Origin: Parabacteroides merdae ATCC 43184 | Lineage (GTDB): Bacteria; Bacteroidota; Bacteroidia; Bacteroidales; Tannerellaceae | Reading direction: 5' to 3' | Assembly: GCF_025151215.1 (NCBI RefSeq) | Contig: NZ_CP102286.1 | Span: 1,426,001-1,490,000, forward strand | DNA: 64,000 bases | Part shown: piece after piece, positions 20,066 through 28,489 of the stretch | Position numbering within the stretch: position 1 is the first letter of the stretch | How the letters are laid out: each line of letters begins with the position of its first letter | Program-made: the position numbers and the translations under genes | The notes under the pieces: generated by a model | The model's database searches: none | Seen by the model: the letters and a program-made list of their open reading frames with translations, nothing else | Told to the model about the DNA's origin: nothing

Positions 20066-21529
20066 TTATTTATTTTCTGTTATACACTTGACGGAAACCC
20101 CTTGCCGTTCGAGCTCTTTACAAACGGAACGGATAGCTTCGTAGTGCTCGGGGCCGATACCCAATTCCGGAAGATTCAGTACAGCCAACGCGTCTTCCGT
20201 CACCATGTCGCGAGCATCTACCCGGTCGATAATCATGCCGACAGCCGATGTATTGTTCGTGATCGGGTCGATCAGGATAAAGGCGCCTGTCTGTTTGTTC
20301 TTCTGATACGGATCGAAGAACAGTTCCTTTCCGGTCGTGAAGACGACACGGGCGATCTCGTTCAGCTTCATCGGCAAATCGTCAGTTGTCAGTTTTCCAT
20401 TGTCAACCGACAACTGTTCCATCGTATTGACATTCACTTTATAACGGATGCTGTCCACACGGGCGCGTGTAAGATTGGTCGTATGCTTGATATAAAACTG
20501 CTTGCTTGCGTCCATCGGTTCTTCGTCCATCCACACCAGCATAGCCTCGAAGTTACGGTCCGCAATCGGCAGGTTATCCGGATGGACGAGCATCTCACCG
20601 CGTGAAACATCGATCTCGTCTTCCAGCGTGATGGTGACGCACTGGGGAGGGAATGCATAATCCAGCTCTCCGTCGTATGTCACGATACTTTTCACTTTGG
20701 ATGTTTTCCCGGAAGGTAAAGCCATCACCGTATCGCCTTTACGAACGATACCACTGGCCACTTTCCCACAGAAACCGCGGAAGTCCAGGTTCGGACGCAG
20801 GACATATTGCACCGGATAGCGGAAATCCTCGAAGTTGCGGTCCTGGTCGATAGGAACCGTTTCGAGGAAGTCCAACAACGACGGCCCTTCGTACCAAGGC
20901 GTACGGTCGCTCTTCTCCACCACATTGTCGCCATCCAGAGCGGACAGCGGGATGCAGGTGATATCCGGGATATTCAACGGAGCGACAAACTCCTTATAAT
21001 CGGAAACGATCTTGTCGAAAATATTCTTGTCGAAATCAACCAGGTCCATCTTGTTGACCGCCAGCACCACATGCTTGATACCTAAGAGCGAAACCAGATA
21101 GGTATGGCGGCGCGTCTGCGTAATCACTCCCGTGCGGGCATCCACCAGGATGATGGCAAGGTTGGCAGTCGAACCGCCGGTGATCATATTGCGGGTGTAC
21201 TGTTCGTGTCCCGGAGTGTCGGCAATGATGAACTTACGGTTATTCGTACTGAAATAGCGGTAAGCCACATCGATGGTGATCCCTTGTTCGCGTTCGGCTT
21301 TCAGGCCGTCCAGCAACAGAGCGTAGTCGATATGGTCGCCGGCATTCCCCATGCGCTTGCTGTCGCGTTCGAGGGCATCCAGCTGGTCTTCGTATAACTT
21401 TTTGCTGTCAAACAACAAACGACCGATCAGCGTCGATTTGCCATCATCCACCGATCCGGCAGTCAGAAAGCGAAGCAAATCCTTTTGTTCATCTCTGTCG
21501 AGGTATTCTTTTATATTTAATGTTGCCAT
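20066..21529 (-). CDS. cysN: Sulfate adenylyltransferase, GTPase subunit
   Basis: 487 residues from ATG at 21529 ([17 protein letters not shown]). The frame continues upstream through a class A 7-bp array, which I reject as leader sequence. EF-Tu-like GTPase motifs are [32 protein letters not shown] and NKMDLVDF. With CysD it makes APS from sulfate and ATP, driven by GTP hydrolysis. Around residues 372-383 a degenerate class B repeat (20381-20416) encodes [14 protein letters not shown] in a loop of the beta-barrel domain, apparently an in-frame insertion. There is no fused APS kinase; cysC is separate. Confidence 0.95.
   Translation of the reverse strand: MATLNIKEYLDRDEQKDLLRFLTAGSVDDGKSTLIGRLLFDSKKLYEDQLDALERDSKRMGNAGDHIDYALLLDGLKAEREQGITIDVAYRYFSTNNRKFIIADTPGHEQYTRNMITGGSTANLAIILVDARTGVITQTRRHTYLVSLLGIKHVVLAVNKMDLVDFDKNIFDKIVSDYKEFVAPLNIPDITCIPLSALDGDNVVEKSDRTPWYEGPSLLDFLETVPIDQDRNFEDFRYPVQYVLRPNLDFRGFCGKVASGIVRKGDTVMALPSGKTSKVKSIVTYDGELDYAFPPQCVTITLEDEIDVSRGEMLVHPDNLPIADRNFEAMLVWMDEEPMDASKQFYIKHTTNLTRARVDSIRYKVNVNTMEQLSVDNGKLTTDDLPMKLNEIARVVFTTGKELFFDPYQKNKQTGAFILIDPITNNTSAVGMIIDRVDARDMVTEDALAVLNLPELGIGPEHYEAIRSVCKELERQGVSVKCITENK
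20381..20416. repeat. Degenerate class B 7-bp array inside cysN
   Basis: GTCAGTT, GTCAGTT, TTCCATT, GTCAACC and GACAACTG follow each other in 7-bp steps. The two ends are in opposite orientations (GTCAGTT against GACAACT). It stays in frame within cysN. Confidence 0.5.
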
Positions 21530-21537
21530 ATATTTTA

Positions 21538-21628
21538 AGTTGAAAGGTGAAAGTTGAAAGATGAAAGGTGAAAGTTGAAAATAGTGACACGAAGCCACTT
21601 TCAACTTTCAACTCTCCACTTTCAACTA
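21538..21628. repeat. Inverted pair of 7-bp arrays, class A, between cysD and cysN
   Basis: The left arm (21538-21580) has six KTGAAAG-type units; the right arm (21596-21628) has reverse-complement units. A 15-nt loop (with AGTG...CACT closing) separates them. The outer ends touch the cysD stop codon (21630) and lie 8 bp from the cysN ATG. The intercistronic mRNA would form a long hairpin. Confidence 0.8.
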
Positions 21629-21629
21629 A

Positions 21630-22538
21630 TTAAAAATATCCTTCTCTCTTTTTCTGTTCCATGCTTGCCTCCTGGTCGAAGTCGATCACGCGTGTCGTGC
21701 GTTCGCTCTTGGTCGTCGTCATCATCTCTTCGACGATCTTTTCAATCGTGTCGGCATTGCTTTCCACAGCCCCGGTCAACGGCCAGCAGCCTAAGGTACG
21801 GAAGCGTACCATGCGCATCTTGATTTGATCGCGGTACTGCTCCGGCAGACGGTCGTCGTCCGCCATGATCAGGTTGCCGTCGATCTCTACGCACGGGCGT
21901 TCCTTGGCAAAGTACAACGGTACGATCGGAATATTCTCCAGGCGGATATATTGCCAGATATCCAGCTCCGTCCAGTTGGACAGCGGGAACACACGGATGC
22001 TCTCCCCTTTATGGACACGGGCGTTGTAGATGTCCCACAACTCCGGACGCTGGTTCTTCGGGTCCCACTGGTGGAACTTATCGCGGAACGAATAGATACG
22101 TTCTTTCGCCCGGCTCTTCTCTTCATCGCGACGAGCGCCTCCGAAAGCGGCATCGAACTTATATTTATCGAGCGCATGCAACAACGCCTGCGTCTTCATC
22201 AGGTCCGTATGCACCTTGCTTCCGTGCGTGAAAGGCCCTACACCGGCATTGAATGCCTCCATATTGGATTCCACGATCAGGTTCCATCCGAATTTCTTCG
22301 CATAGTCGTCGCGGAACTGAATCATCTCCTTAAACTTCCATTTGGAATCGATGTGCATCAAAGGGAAAGGAACTTTTCCCGGAGAAAAAGCCTTTTCTGC
22401 CAGGCGAACCATGACGGAAGAGTCTTTTCCGATAGAATAAAGCATCACAGGATTCTCAAACTCGGCAGCTACCTCCCGGATGATATGGATAGACTCTGCT
22501 TCCAACTCCTGTAAATGGCTTAATTTATAATCTGACAT
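21630..22538 (-). CDS. cysD: Sulfate adenylyltransferase, catalytic subunit
   Basis: 302 residues, the usual length. PP-loop ATP pyrophosphatase motif [20 protein letters not shown] at residues 33-52, followed by [16 protein letters not shown] and the conserved [22 protein letters not shown] segment. It forms APS with CysN. It lies upstream of cysN and downstream of cysC in the same run; the gap to cysC holds a four-unit palindrome array. Confidence 0.97.
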   Translation of the reverse strand: MSDYKLSHLQELEAESIHIIREVAAEFENPVMLYSIGKDSSVMVRLAEKAFSPGKVPFPLMHIDSKWKFKEMIQFRDDYAKKFGWNLIVESNMEAFNAGVGPFTHGSKVHTDLMKTQALLHALDKYKFDAAFGGARRDEEKSRAKERIYSFRDKFHQWDPKNQRPELWDIYNARVHKGESIRVFPLSNWTELDIWQYIRLENIPIVPLYFAKERPCVEIDGNLIMADDDRLPEQYRDQIKMRMVRFRTLGCWPLTGAVESNADTIEKIVEEMMTTTKSERTTRVIDFDQEASMEQKKREGYF

Positions 22539-22587
22539 TGTATGTTATTTAATGTTGTTATTATTCTTACCTTTCTATTCTAATATA

Positions 22588-22672
22588 GTTCCATGCCCAT
22601 GAAACTATATTTGCATGCTGCAGGAACAAAAATTTCATGCCGGGGAAACTATTGTTTCCCGCCAAGGGAAAC
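22588..22672. repeat. Four-unit palindrome array, 22-bp period
   Basis: 18-bp units start at 22588 (GTTCCATGCCCATGAAAC), 22610 (TTTGCATGCTGCAGGAAC), 22632 (ATTTCATGCCGGGGAAAC) and 22654 (GTTTCCCGCCAAGGGAAA). Spacing is exactly 22 bp. The array runs over the cysC stop codon (22649-22651), and unit 4 encodes the last residues of CysC. Confidence 0.78.
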
Positions 22673-23314
22673 CTTCGGCAATATCAGTTCGAGCAAACGG
22701 GTTACGGATTCCTCCAGGCTCAACACGGAAGTGTCTAACGTCAGGTCAGGATGTTCGGGTGCTTCGAAAGGAGCGGAAACACCCGTGAAATCCTTGATCT
22801 CGCCCCGGCGTGCCTTCGCATACAACCCTTTGACATCGCGCCGCTCGCACTCTTCGATCGGAGTGCTGACATATATTTCCAGGAAGTTCTCCTTCCCGAC
22901 AATAGATGCCGCCATTTCCCTCAAATCGTTATTCGGGCTGATAAAAGCCGCTATCGTGATAACTCCCGTATCGATAAAAAGTTTGCTTACTTCGGCGATA
23001 CGGCGGATATTCTCTACCCGGTCTTCAGCCGAAAAGCCGAGATTGTTGTTGATCCCGCTGCGGATATTGTCGCCGTCCAGGATGCGGCACAGCAAACCGC
23101 ACTTGTGCAACTCGCGCTCAAGCGCTATCGCCACCGTGCTCTTCCCGGAACCGCTCAACCCGGTAAACCACACCATCACACTGCGCTGCTTCAACAAACG
23201 CTCCTTATCCTCCCTTGTCATCATCCTATCGAAAATAGGATAGATGTTAGTTGAAAGTTGAGAGTTGAGAGTTGAAAGTTTCTCTTCGATATTATTATTA
23301 TTTACTTGTTCCAT
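22649..23314 (-). CDS. cysC: Adenylylsulfate kinase
   Basis: 221 residues if the ATG at 23314 is used; MMTREDKERLLKQRS at residue 31 is an alternative start. It phosphorylates APS to PAPS. The Walker A loop is FTGLSGSGKSTVAIAL, followed by LDGDNIRSGINNNLGFS and FISPNNDLREMAASI. The N-terminal extension is odd: residues 12-22 (KLSTLNSQLST) are encoded by a class A 7-bp array (23250-23280), after which the usual NIYPIFDRM start of Bacteroidales CysC resumes. The start overlaps the four-helix-bundle gene by 17 bp. The C-terminus comes from the 22-bp-period array. Confidence 0.93.
   Translation of the reverse strand: MEQVNNNNIEEKLSTLNSQLSTNIYPIFDRMMTREDKERLLKQRSVMVWFTGLSGSGKSTVAIALERELHKCGLLCRILDGDNIRSGINNNLGFSAEDRVENIRRIAEVSKLFIDTGVITIAAFISPNNDLREMAASIVGKENFLEIYVSTPIEECERRDVKGLYAKARRGEIKDFTGVSAPFEAPEHPDLTLDTSVLSLEESVTRLLELILPKVSLGGKQ
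23250..23280. repeat. Class A 7-bp array within cysC, left boundary of four-helix-bundle cassette
   Basis: TTGAAAG, TTGAGAG, TTGAGAG, TTGAAAG. It is inverted relative to the array at 23664-23695, and the pair encloses the four-helix-bundle gene. Confidence 0.75.
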
Positions 23315-23663
23315 TCATATTTTGTTTACTTGTTTTCACAATACTGACCGTCAGTTTAATCAATTCACGGCAGTCTTCTATAATCGATTCGTATTCTTTT
23401 TCAGATAAATAATCCGTTTCTTTCAATAACATAATCCAATATTCCGTTTCATTTGCTTCCTTCAAAGCAATATTCACTTTGCTTATAAAATCGGCTTTGG
23501 ACTGCGCATGCTCAGCTTCTTTCAAAAGAGCGCCAATGGCAGTTCCACTACGCAACATCTGTTTTGACAGAACAAATTCTTTTCTTTCATATAATATCTT
23601 ATATAGTCTAACGATACGGATCGCAAAACCAAAGGACTTTTCTGCCGTCAAACTCTTCCCCAT
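23298..23663 (-). CDS. Four-helix bundle protein (23S rRNA intervening-sequence family)
   Basis: 121 residues from ATG at 23663 (MGKSLTAEKSFGFAIRIVRLYK). The family pattern is clear: an aromatic first helix, SKQMLRSGTAIGALLKEAEHAQSKADFISKVNIALKEANETEYWI, and a last helix rich in charged residues. Members of this family (TIGR02436) occur inside 23S rRNA intervening sequences and as stand-alone genes, and the Avd proteins of diversity-generating retroelements share the fold; the biochemical role is poorly known. The ATG follows directly on a class A 7-bp array, and an inverted array lies downstream inside cysC. It interrupts an otherwise logical sulfonation operon, suggesting insertion. Confidence 0.85.
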   Translation of the reverse strand: MGKSLTAEKSFGFAIRIVRLYKILYERKEFVLSKQMLRSGTAIGALLKEAEHAQSKADFISKVNIALKEANETEYWIMLLKETDYLSEKEYESIIEDCRELIKLTVSIVKTSKQNMNGTSK

Positions 23664-23695
23664 CACTTTCAACTTTCACCTTTCAACTTTCACCT
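23664..23695. repeat. Class A 7-bp array abutting the four-helix-bundle start codon
   Basis: On the minus strand GGTGAAAGTTGAAAG is repeated and runs straight into ATG at 23663. The other end lies 2 bp from the stop of the transporter gene. It takes the place of a normal ribosome binding region. Confidence 0.75.
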
Positions 23696-23697
23696 GT

Positions 23698-25251
23698 TTA
23701 GAATTTCCAGATCATCGGTATCACGAACACCGAGATCAAAAAAGTGATCAGGTTAAGGGGTAAACCGATTTTCACGAAGTCCGTGAACTTATAACTACCG
23801 ATACCTTGCACGATCAGATTGGTCTGATAACCGATCGGCGTACTGAAACTGGCAGATGCCGCCATACAGATCACCACAAAGAACGGCGTCGGGTCCACAC
23901 CGAGCTGCGTAGCGACCGACAAGGCAATCGGGAAACTGAGCGCCGCAGCCGCATTGTTCGTAATCAGTTCCGTAAAGATATTGGTGATGATAAAGACTAT
24001 CGCCAGTAAAGCATACGGTCCCATGCTGCTGGACATACCGATAATATGACGGGCTATCAAAGCGGCGAAACCGGAATTCTCCATCGCCTTGCTGATAGCA
24101 AAGGCACAGGCAATCGTAATCAGAATATCCCAGGATATATATTTGGTATACTTTTTCGGAGGGAAAATCTTGGTCCACGCCATGATGATGGTCGTAATGC
24201 AGACAAAGAAAAACATATCCAGCCGTATTTCAGGGAACGCCTCTTTCACCACAGGCAACTCCCCTATCGTGGCGCCTACGATCATAAAGATCAGCAAGCC
24301 CAATGCCAGCCAGCGTTTCTTGCGGGAAACAGGTTCCGTACCGTCCTTGCCGTTGGCAAGCAAAAGGAAGACGCTGGATTCGCCCCATGTCGGCACGAAC
24401 GTATCGTCCGCCCAGAGAACCAGCGTATCGCCCTCGTGCAACGTCACCTTATCGAGATCGCGGGTAAACCGCTGTCCCCCGCTCTTCACCTCTTTCACGA
24501 TCGCACCGTAATGACGGGTAAAATTGAACTCGCCCAATGTCTTGTTGATACCCGGAAAACGGGAGCCTAACACCGCTTCCACCCGGTGCAGGTTACCGGG
24601 GTTGCCGTCTTCCTCCTCTTCCTCGTAGCGATCGGTGCGGGAATCGGGCAGCAGCTTGTTGGAGAACACGAAGAGGTAAATGATGCCGGCCAGCGCGATA
24701 AAGATCCCCACCCTTCCCAGCTCGAACATTGTAAACCCTTCATATCCGGCATCGAGGATCATGCCATGTACGACCAGGTTGGTCGATGTCCCGATCAGAG
24801 TACAGATGCCGCCTAAAATGGTCACATACGAAAGAGGAATCAGGAATTTCGTCGCCGGCAGCTTGACCGACTCCGCCCAACGCTTGATGATAGGAGCGAA
24901 AATAACGACAACAGGCGTGTTGTTGAGAAAAGCGGATACAAAAGCGACAGGCGGAAGCATACGCAACTGCGCCTTGAAAACGGTTGTCTTCCCCTCCGGC
25001 AACAACTTCTTTATAAGTTGTCCCAATGCTCCGCTCTGGCGAATACCCTCGCTTACCAGAAAAAGCATTCCGACAGTTATCATCCCTTTATTGCTAAAAC
25101 CTTCGAGCATTTCTTTCGGCGTCAATATTCCAACACAGAGGAACAGCACCACAACCGTGAGTAACACCATTCCGGGCCTCAGCCCATCCCATATCAACGC
25201 CCCGATCATGCCGACCAATGCCAGCAATACAAATATTATTTCAAAGTTCAT
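23698..25251 (-). CDS. DASS/SLC13-family anion transporter with RCK_C domain
   Basis: 517 residues from ATG at 25251 (MNFEIIFVLLALVG); the longer frame upstream only reads through a class B repeat. Two membrane halves flank a cytosolic RCK_C (TrkA-C) domain (HYGAIVKEVKSGGQRF...LHEGDTLVLWADD). Family motifs include FLNNTPVVVIFAPI, GTSTNLVVHG, FITNIFTELITNNAAAALSFPIA and SASFSTPIGYQTNLIVQGIG. Proteins of this layout are often sulfate importers, and its place at the head of the cysCDN-sulfotransferase run makes sulfate the likely substrate. Confidence 0.9.
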   Translation of the reverse strand: MNFEIIFVLLALVGMIGALIWDGLRPGMVLLTVVVLFLCVGILTPKEMLEGFSNKGMITVGMLFLVSEGIRQSGALGQLIKKLLPEGKTTVFKAQLRMLPPVAFVSAFLNNTPVVVIFAPIIKRWAESVKLPATKFLIPLSYVTILGGICTLIGTSTNLVVHGMILDAGYEGFTMFELGRVGIFIALAGIIYLFVFSNKLLPDSRTDRYEEEEEDGNPGNLHRVEAVLGSRFPGINKTLGEFNFTRHYGAIVKEVKSGGQRFTRDLDKVTLHEGDTLVLWADDTFVPTWGESSVFLLLANGKDGTEPVSRKKRWLALGLLIFMIVGATIGELPVVKEAFPEIRLDMFFFVCITTIIMAWTKIFPPKKYTKYISWDILITIACAFAISKAMENSGFAALIARHIIGMSSSMGPYALLAIVFIITNIFTELITNNAAAALSFPIALSVATQLGVDPTPFFVVICMAASASFSTPIGYQTNLIVQGIGSYKFTDFVKIGLPLNLITFLISVFVIPMIWKF

Positions 25252-25257
25252 CCTTTC

Positions 25258-25325
25258 AATTGACAATTGACAATTGACAATCGACAATTAAGAACAGAGA
25301 CCATTAATTATCAATTGTCAATTAT
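25258..25325. repeat. Inverted pair of 7-bp arrays, class B (TGACAAT)
   Basis: Left arm 25258-25288 holds four TGACAAT-type units; right arm about 25309-25325 holds ATCAATTGTCAATTA in the opposite orientation. It begins 6 bp upstream of the transporter start codon, so it forms the leader of the sulfonation operon. Confidence 0.75.
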
Positions 25326-25337
25326 CTGTTAGGGTTG

Positions 25338-25345
25338 CAAATGTA
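25338..25345 (-). promoter_or_regulatory. -7 promoter element for sulfonation operon
   Basis: Minus strand TACATTTG matches TAnnTTTG, about 87 bp before the transporter ATG. The leader would contain the class B hairpin. Confidence 0.55.
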
Positions 25346-25430
25346 ATAAGAATATTAAATCTAATCTTACTACGATAACCAATTTTAGGGATAATCTTGC
25401 TTACAGACCAAAAGTTTCAGCAAACGGAAC

Positions 25431-25452
25431 AAACCGCCCGTCAGAGCGGTTT
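25431..25452 (-). terminator. Probable terminator of cysQ
   Basis: AAACCGC (25431-25437) pairs with GCGGTTT (25446-25452), overlapping the cysQ stop codon; on the minus strand the stem is followed by GTTCCGTTT. The T-tract is weak. Confidence 0.45.
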
Positions 25453-26259
25453 GACGATGAACCACGGATTATGAAGGTCTTCCTTATTGTACTTTAAAGG
25501 TGTTTTGCCATCGATATGATAAACTTCGCATCCGGCCGCCCGTGCAATCGCATGTCCGGCGGCGGTATCCCACTCCATCGTCGGTGCGAAACGGGGATAA
25601 ACATCGGCCGTTCCTTCCGCCACCAGGCAGATCTTCAAGCTGCTGCCGCTACTGATCAGGGTAACCGGCTGTCCCTGCTTGCGCAGGTTCTCGATAAAGG
25701 CCGTCGTTTCTTCCGTCTGGTGCGAACGCGAGGCGACCACCACGACTCCCTGGTGTCCCATCGGCATAGGCAGGCGTATGGCTTTCGTTTTTATCTCGTC
25801 CATCGAAGGCTGATATCCGTAGTCTATCTCCGCCAGCTTGAACGCTCCCAACGAGTCAGCCGCGAAATACAGCTCTTTCCGCACGGGCACGTAGATCACG
25901 CCCAATACCGGAACTCCTTCCTTCACAAGGGCGATATTAACCGTAAATTCGCCGTTTTTCTTGATAAACTCCTTCGTCCCGTCCAACGGATCGACGATCC
26001 AGAGCATGTCCCAGCCTGAACGTTCGGCAAAAGGCTTCTCTTTTCCTTCTTCGCTCAACACGGGGAAAGGCGTCACGGACAGGGCCATCGAGATAATCGC
26101 ATGGGCCTTCTTGTCGGCTTTTGTCAACGGGGAGTTATCGGCTTTACGTTCGATGCCGAAATCGGATTCCGGATCGGTATAAATATCCATGATCGCTTTG
26201 CCTGCATCGAGGGCGGCGCGAATAGCTATATACAGGTAATTTGCATAATTATTCATCAT
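25441..26259 (-). CDS. cysQ: 3'(2'),5'-bisphosphate nucleotidase
   Basis: 272 residues starting at one of two adjacent ATGs (26259/26256). It hydrolyses PAP to AMP, removing the inhibitory by-product of sulfotransferases. Inositol-monophosphatase-fold metal motifs are SEEGKEKP, WIVDPLDGTKEFIKKNGEF and, near the C-terminus, EWDTAAGHAIARAAG. It has its own -7 element and lies just upstream of the transporter gene, completing a make-use-dispose set for PAPS. Confidence 0.95.
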   Translation of the reverse strand: MMNNYANYLYIAIRAALDAGKAIMDIYTDPESDFGIERKADNSPLTKADKKAHAIISMALSVTPFPVLSEEGKEKPFAERSGWDMLWIVDPLDGTKEFIKKNGEFTVNIALVKEGVPVLGVIYVPVRKELYFAADSLGAFKLAEIDYGYQPSMDEIKTKAIRLPMPMGHQGVVVVASRSHQTEETTAFIENLRKQGQPVTLISSGSSLKICLVAEGTADVYPRFAPTMEWDTAAGHAIARAAGCEVYHIDGKTPLKYNKEDLHNPWFIVKPL

Positions 26260-26287
26260 CACTTATTCTTTTAGTTGTGTTAATATA

Positions 26288-26295
26288 CAAATATA
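26288..26295 (-). promoter_or_regulatory. -7 promoter element for cysQ
   Basis: Minus strand TATATTTG, a full match to TAnnTTTG, 29 bp before the cysQ start. Confidence 0.6.
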
Positions 26296-26347
26296 ATCAA
26301 TTTCCTCGAATAATCCGAATTTTAAGCCCTCATTTTCACTCGATGTC

Positions 26348-26409
26348 CAAAACATATATGTTTTGAATTCAAATCACCGGTGTTTCGTTTTCAAATCACC
26401 GGTGTTTTG
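26348..26409. repeat. Three-unit palindrome array, 22-bp period
   Basis: Units start at 26348 (CAAAACATATATGTTTTG, a perfect 18-bp palindrome), 26370 (CAAATCACCGGTGTTTCG) and 26392 (CAAATCACCGGTGTTTTG). It sits at the 3' end of the patatin gene, giving its last residues and stop codon. The order of unit types is the same as in the array at 43702. Confidence 0.82.
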
Positions 26410-27257
26410 AAATCGAACCGGTTGTTTTCGACGATGGATCGGCCGACGGCATAGCCTTCGTCATACAAGGCGGACAGCTTCTTGCGGTCGTTGGTGGTGC
26501 GGCCGACTTCCATTTTCTTTTGCGGACGGATGACGATCGCGTCTCCTTTCGCTTCCAGCTCGTCGATATAATCCAGCACTTCGTTATAGTTGCGGTAGCG
26601 CAACTTCAACTGCTTGCGGATAGCGGGATACCGGCGGTAGATGAAGCCGGGCAGCCAGAAGTCCTTCTCTTCCTTACGGTAGCCTTTGTTGCGGGTCAGG
26701 ATAATCACGTTCTTGCGGAAACCGTCGTCGATGGCGTGCCGGATCGGGATGGCATCGCAGACACCGCCGTCGACCATCGGGACACCGTCGACATACGCCA
26801 CCGGACAAAGCACCGGAAGCGTACAGGAGGCACAACAGATATCGACCAGGCGGTCTGCATCCTGCTTCTCCTCGAAATATTCGGCTTTACCCGTCAGGCA
26901 ATTGCTGGTGACCATGACGAAGCGGTTCGGCGACTTGAAATACGTCTCGTAGTCGAGCGGATAATATTTTTCCGGATAAATATAAAAAAGGTATTTCATG
27001 TCGATATATCCCCGCCCCCGGAGGAAATGCCTGAAACCGATATAATCATATTTTTCCAGCAGGTCGATATTGCTGAAACGGGAACGCCCGCGCTGCCGGG
27101 AGGCATACGAAATACCGTTGCTCGCCCCGGCGGACACACCGATCGTATAAGGGAACCAAATGTCATGGTCCATAAAGCAGTCCAGCACTCCGACGGTGAA
27201 GATGGCACGCATCCCTCCTCCTTCAAGCACCAGACCTGTGCGACTGTCTATATCCAT
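26391..27257 (-). CDS. Patatin-like phospholipase
   Basis: 288 residues. The oxyanion loop is EGGGMR (12-17), the nucleophile serine is S42 in GVSAGAS and the catalytic aspartate is in VDGGVCDAIPI near residue 157. This Ser-Asp dyad lipase family hydrolyses acyl lipids. No signal peptide is visible, so it is likely cytosolic or membrane-peripheral. The C-terminus (FKTPVI and stop) is encoded by the palindrome array, so the native end may have been replaced. Confidence 0.9.
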   Translation of the reverse strand: MDIDSRTGLVLEGGGMRAIFTVGVLDCFMDHDIWFPYTIGVSAGASNGISYASRQRGRSRFSNIDLLEKYDYIGFRHFLRGRGYIDMKYLFYIYPEKYYPLDYETYFKSPNRFVMVTSNCLTGKAEYFEEKQDADRLVDICCASCTLPVLCPVAYVDGVPMVDGGVCDAIPIRHAIDDGFRKNVIILTRNKGYRKEEKDFWLPGFIYRRYPAIRKQLKLRYRNYNEVLDYIDELEAKGDAIVIRPQKKMEVGRTTNDRKKLSALYDEGYAVGRSIVENNRFDFKTPVI

Positions 27258-27278
27258 ATCTGTTTACCATAAAAATAA

Positions 27279-27312
27279 TAGCCATTGCCTGGCTCACACC
27301 GGACAATGGCTA
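27279..27312 (-). terminator. Rho-independent terminator of the 2-hydroxyacid dehydrogenase gene
   Basis: TAGCCATTG (27279-27287) pairs with CAATGGCTA (27304-27312). On the minus strand the stem is followed by TTATTTTTATGG. It lies 39 bp after the dehydrogenase stop codon. Confidence 0.65.
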
Positions 27313-27320
27313 CAAAAATA
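27313..27320 (-). promoter_or_regulatory. -7 promoter element for patatin gene
   Basis: Minus strand TATTTTTG matches TAnnTTTG. It directly abuts the terminator of the upstream gene, so one transcript ends where the next begins. Confidence 0.5.
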
Positions 27321-27350
27321 TAATAAATCAGCGATATAAACATCGTCTTT

Positions 27351-28349
27351 TTACAGAATAACTTCGTTCACCAAAGGACGGTGGCAGCGGAAGTCTTCGA
27401 TATTCTGAAGGGTGGTCTCTGCAATGTTATGCAGGGCCTCTTTCGTGAAAAAAGCCTGATGCGAAGTAACGATCACATTATTAAAAGAAAGCAGACGGGC
27501 CAATACATCATCGTCGATAATTTTATCAGACTTGTCTTCATAGAAGTATTCGCCCTCCTCCTCGTACACGTCCAGACCGGCCGCCGCGATCTTCTTTTCC
27601 TTCAGGCCTTCGATCAGGTCATTGGTGTTGATCAGTTGGCCCCGGCCTGTATTGATGATCATTACGCCTTCCTTCATCTTGTCGATGGAGTCTTTGTCGA
27701 TCATATATTTTGTCTGGTCGGTCAGCGGACAATGCAAGGAGATGATGTCCGACTCGCGATACAGTTCGTCTAACGAAACATAAGAAATACCTTCTTCTCC
27801 GGCAAACTTCATGTCCGGGTAAAGGTCATAAGCCAGAATGCGCATTCCGAACCCTTTCAACAGGCGGATCAGGATCTTGGCAATCTTTCCCGTGCCGATA
27901 ATACCGATCGTCTTGCCGTGCATATCGAACCCCATCAGGCCGTTCAGCGAGAAATTACCGTCTCGCGTACGCCAGTAGGCACGGTGTATCTTACGGTTCA
28001 GCGACAGCATCAGGGCAAGCGAATATTCGGCTACGGCGTAAGGCGAATAGGCCGGTACGCGAACGACCGGCAGCTTTCCTTTGGCCGCTTTCAGATCCAC
28101 ATTATTAAAACCGGCACAACGAAGGGCCAGCAGTTTGACACCATTGTCCACCATCGCATCGATCACAGCGGCATCGGCGGTGTCGTTGACAAAGATACAG
28201 ACCACGTCCGTATCTTGCGTCAGGACTACATTGTTCGGATTCAAATGTCCTTTGTAGTAACGAATGTCGTAATTGTACTTTTCATTTACTTTGTCGAATG
28301 AAGCTATATCGTACGGTTTAGCTCCAAAGAATGCAATTTTGTATGCCAT
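27351..28349 (-). CDS. D-2-hydroxyacid dehydrogenase (D-lactate dehydrogenase type)
   Basis: 332 residues from ATG at 28349 (MAYKIAFFGAKPYDIASFD). NAD-binding Rossmann motif GIIGTGKIAKIL, catalytic arginine in ALRCAGFNNVD, glutamate in the YEEEGEYF region and histidine in TSHQAFFT. The overall pattern fits the fermentative D-lactate dehydrogenase group, reducing pyruvate to D-lactate with NADH. A terminator follows. A distinct substrate within the 2-hydroxyacid family cannot be excluded. Confidence 0.92.
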   Translation of the reverse strand: MAYKIAFFGAKPYDIASFDKVNEKYNYDIRYYKGHLNPNNVVLTQDTDVVCIFVNDTADAAVIDAMVDNGVKLLALRCAGFNNVDLKAAKGKLPVVRVPAYSPYAVAEYSLALMLSLNRKIHRAYWRTRDGNFSLNGLMGFDMHGKTIGIIGTGKIAKILIRLLKGFGMRILAYDLYPDMKFAGEEGISYVSLDELYRESDIISLHCPLTDQTKYMIDKDSIDKMKEGVMIINTGRGQLINTNDLIEGLKEKKIAAAGLDVYEEEGEYFYEDKSDKIIDDDVLARLLSFNNVIVTSHQAFFTKEALHNIAETTLQNIEDFRCHRPLVNEVIL

Positions 28350-28422
28350 ATTATTTGTTTTTATATCTAACAATCAAAACGGCCTAAATGTTGAAAAGAA
28401 AAGGTGGGTAGTAGAAAAGGAA

Positions 28423-28453
28423 AGGTCCGGCTAAAGAGTGCTTAACCGGACCT
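28423..28453 (-). terminator. Terminator of the small membrane peptide gene
   Basis: AGGTCCGG (28423-28430) pairs with CCGGACCT (28446-28453), with TAA/TTA extending the stem inward. On the minus strand TTCCTTTTCT follows. Confidence 0.65.
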
Positions 28454-28489
28454 CTACCCATATATAGTTTTTATAATGAAGTATATCGT

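Noticed and set aside
21530..21604. Extended N-terminus of CysN, and similar extensions for the transporter (25252-25287) and four-helix-bundle protein
   Set aside because: The added residues are translations of heptamer arrays; canonical starts ([29 protein letters not shown]) lie just after them.
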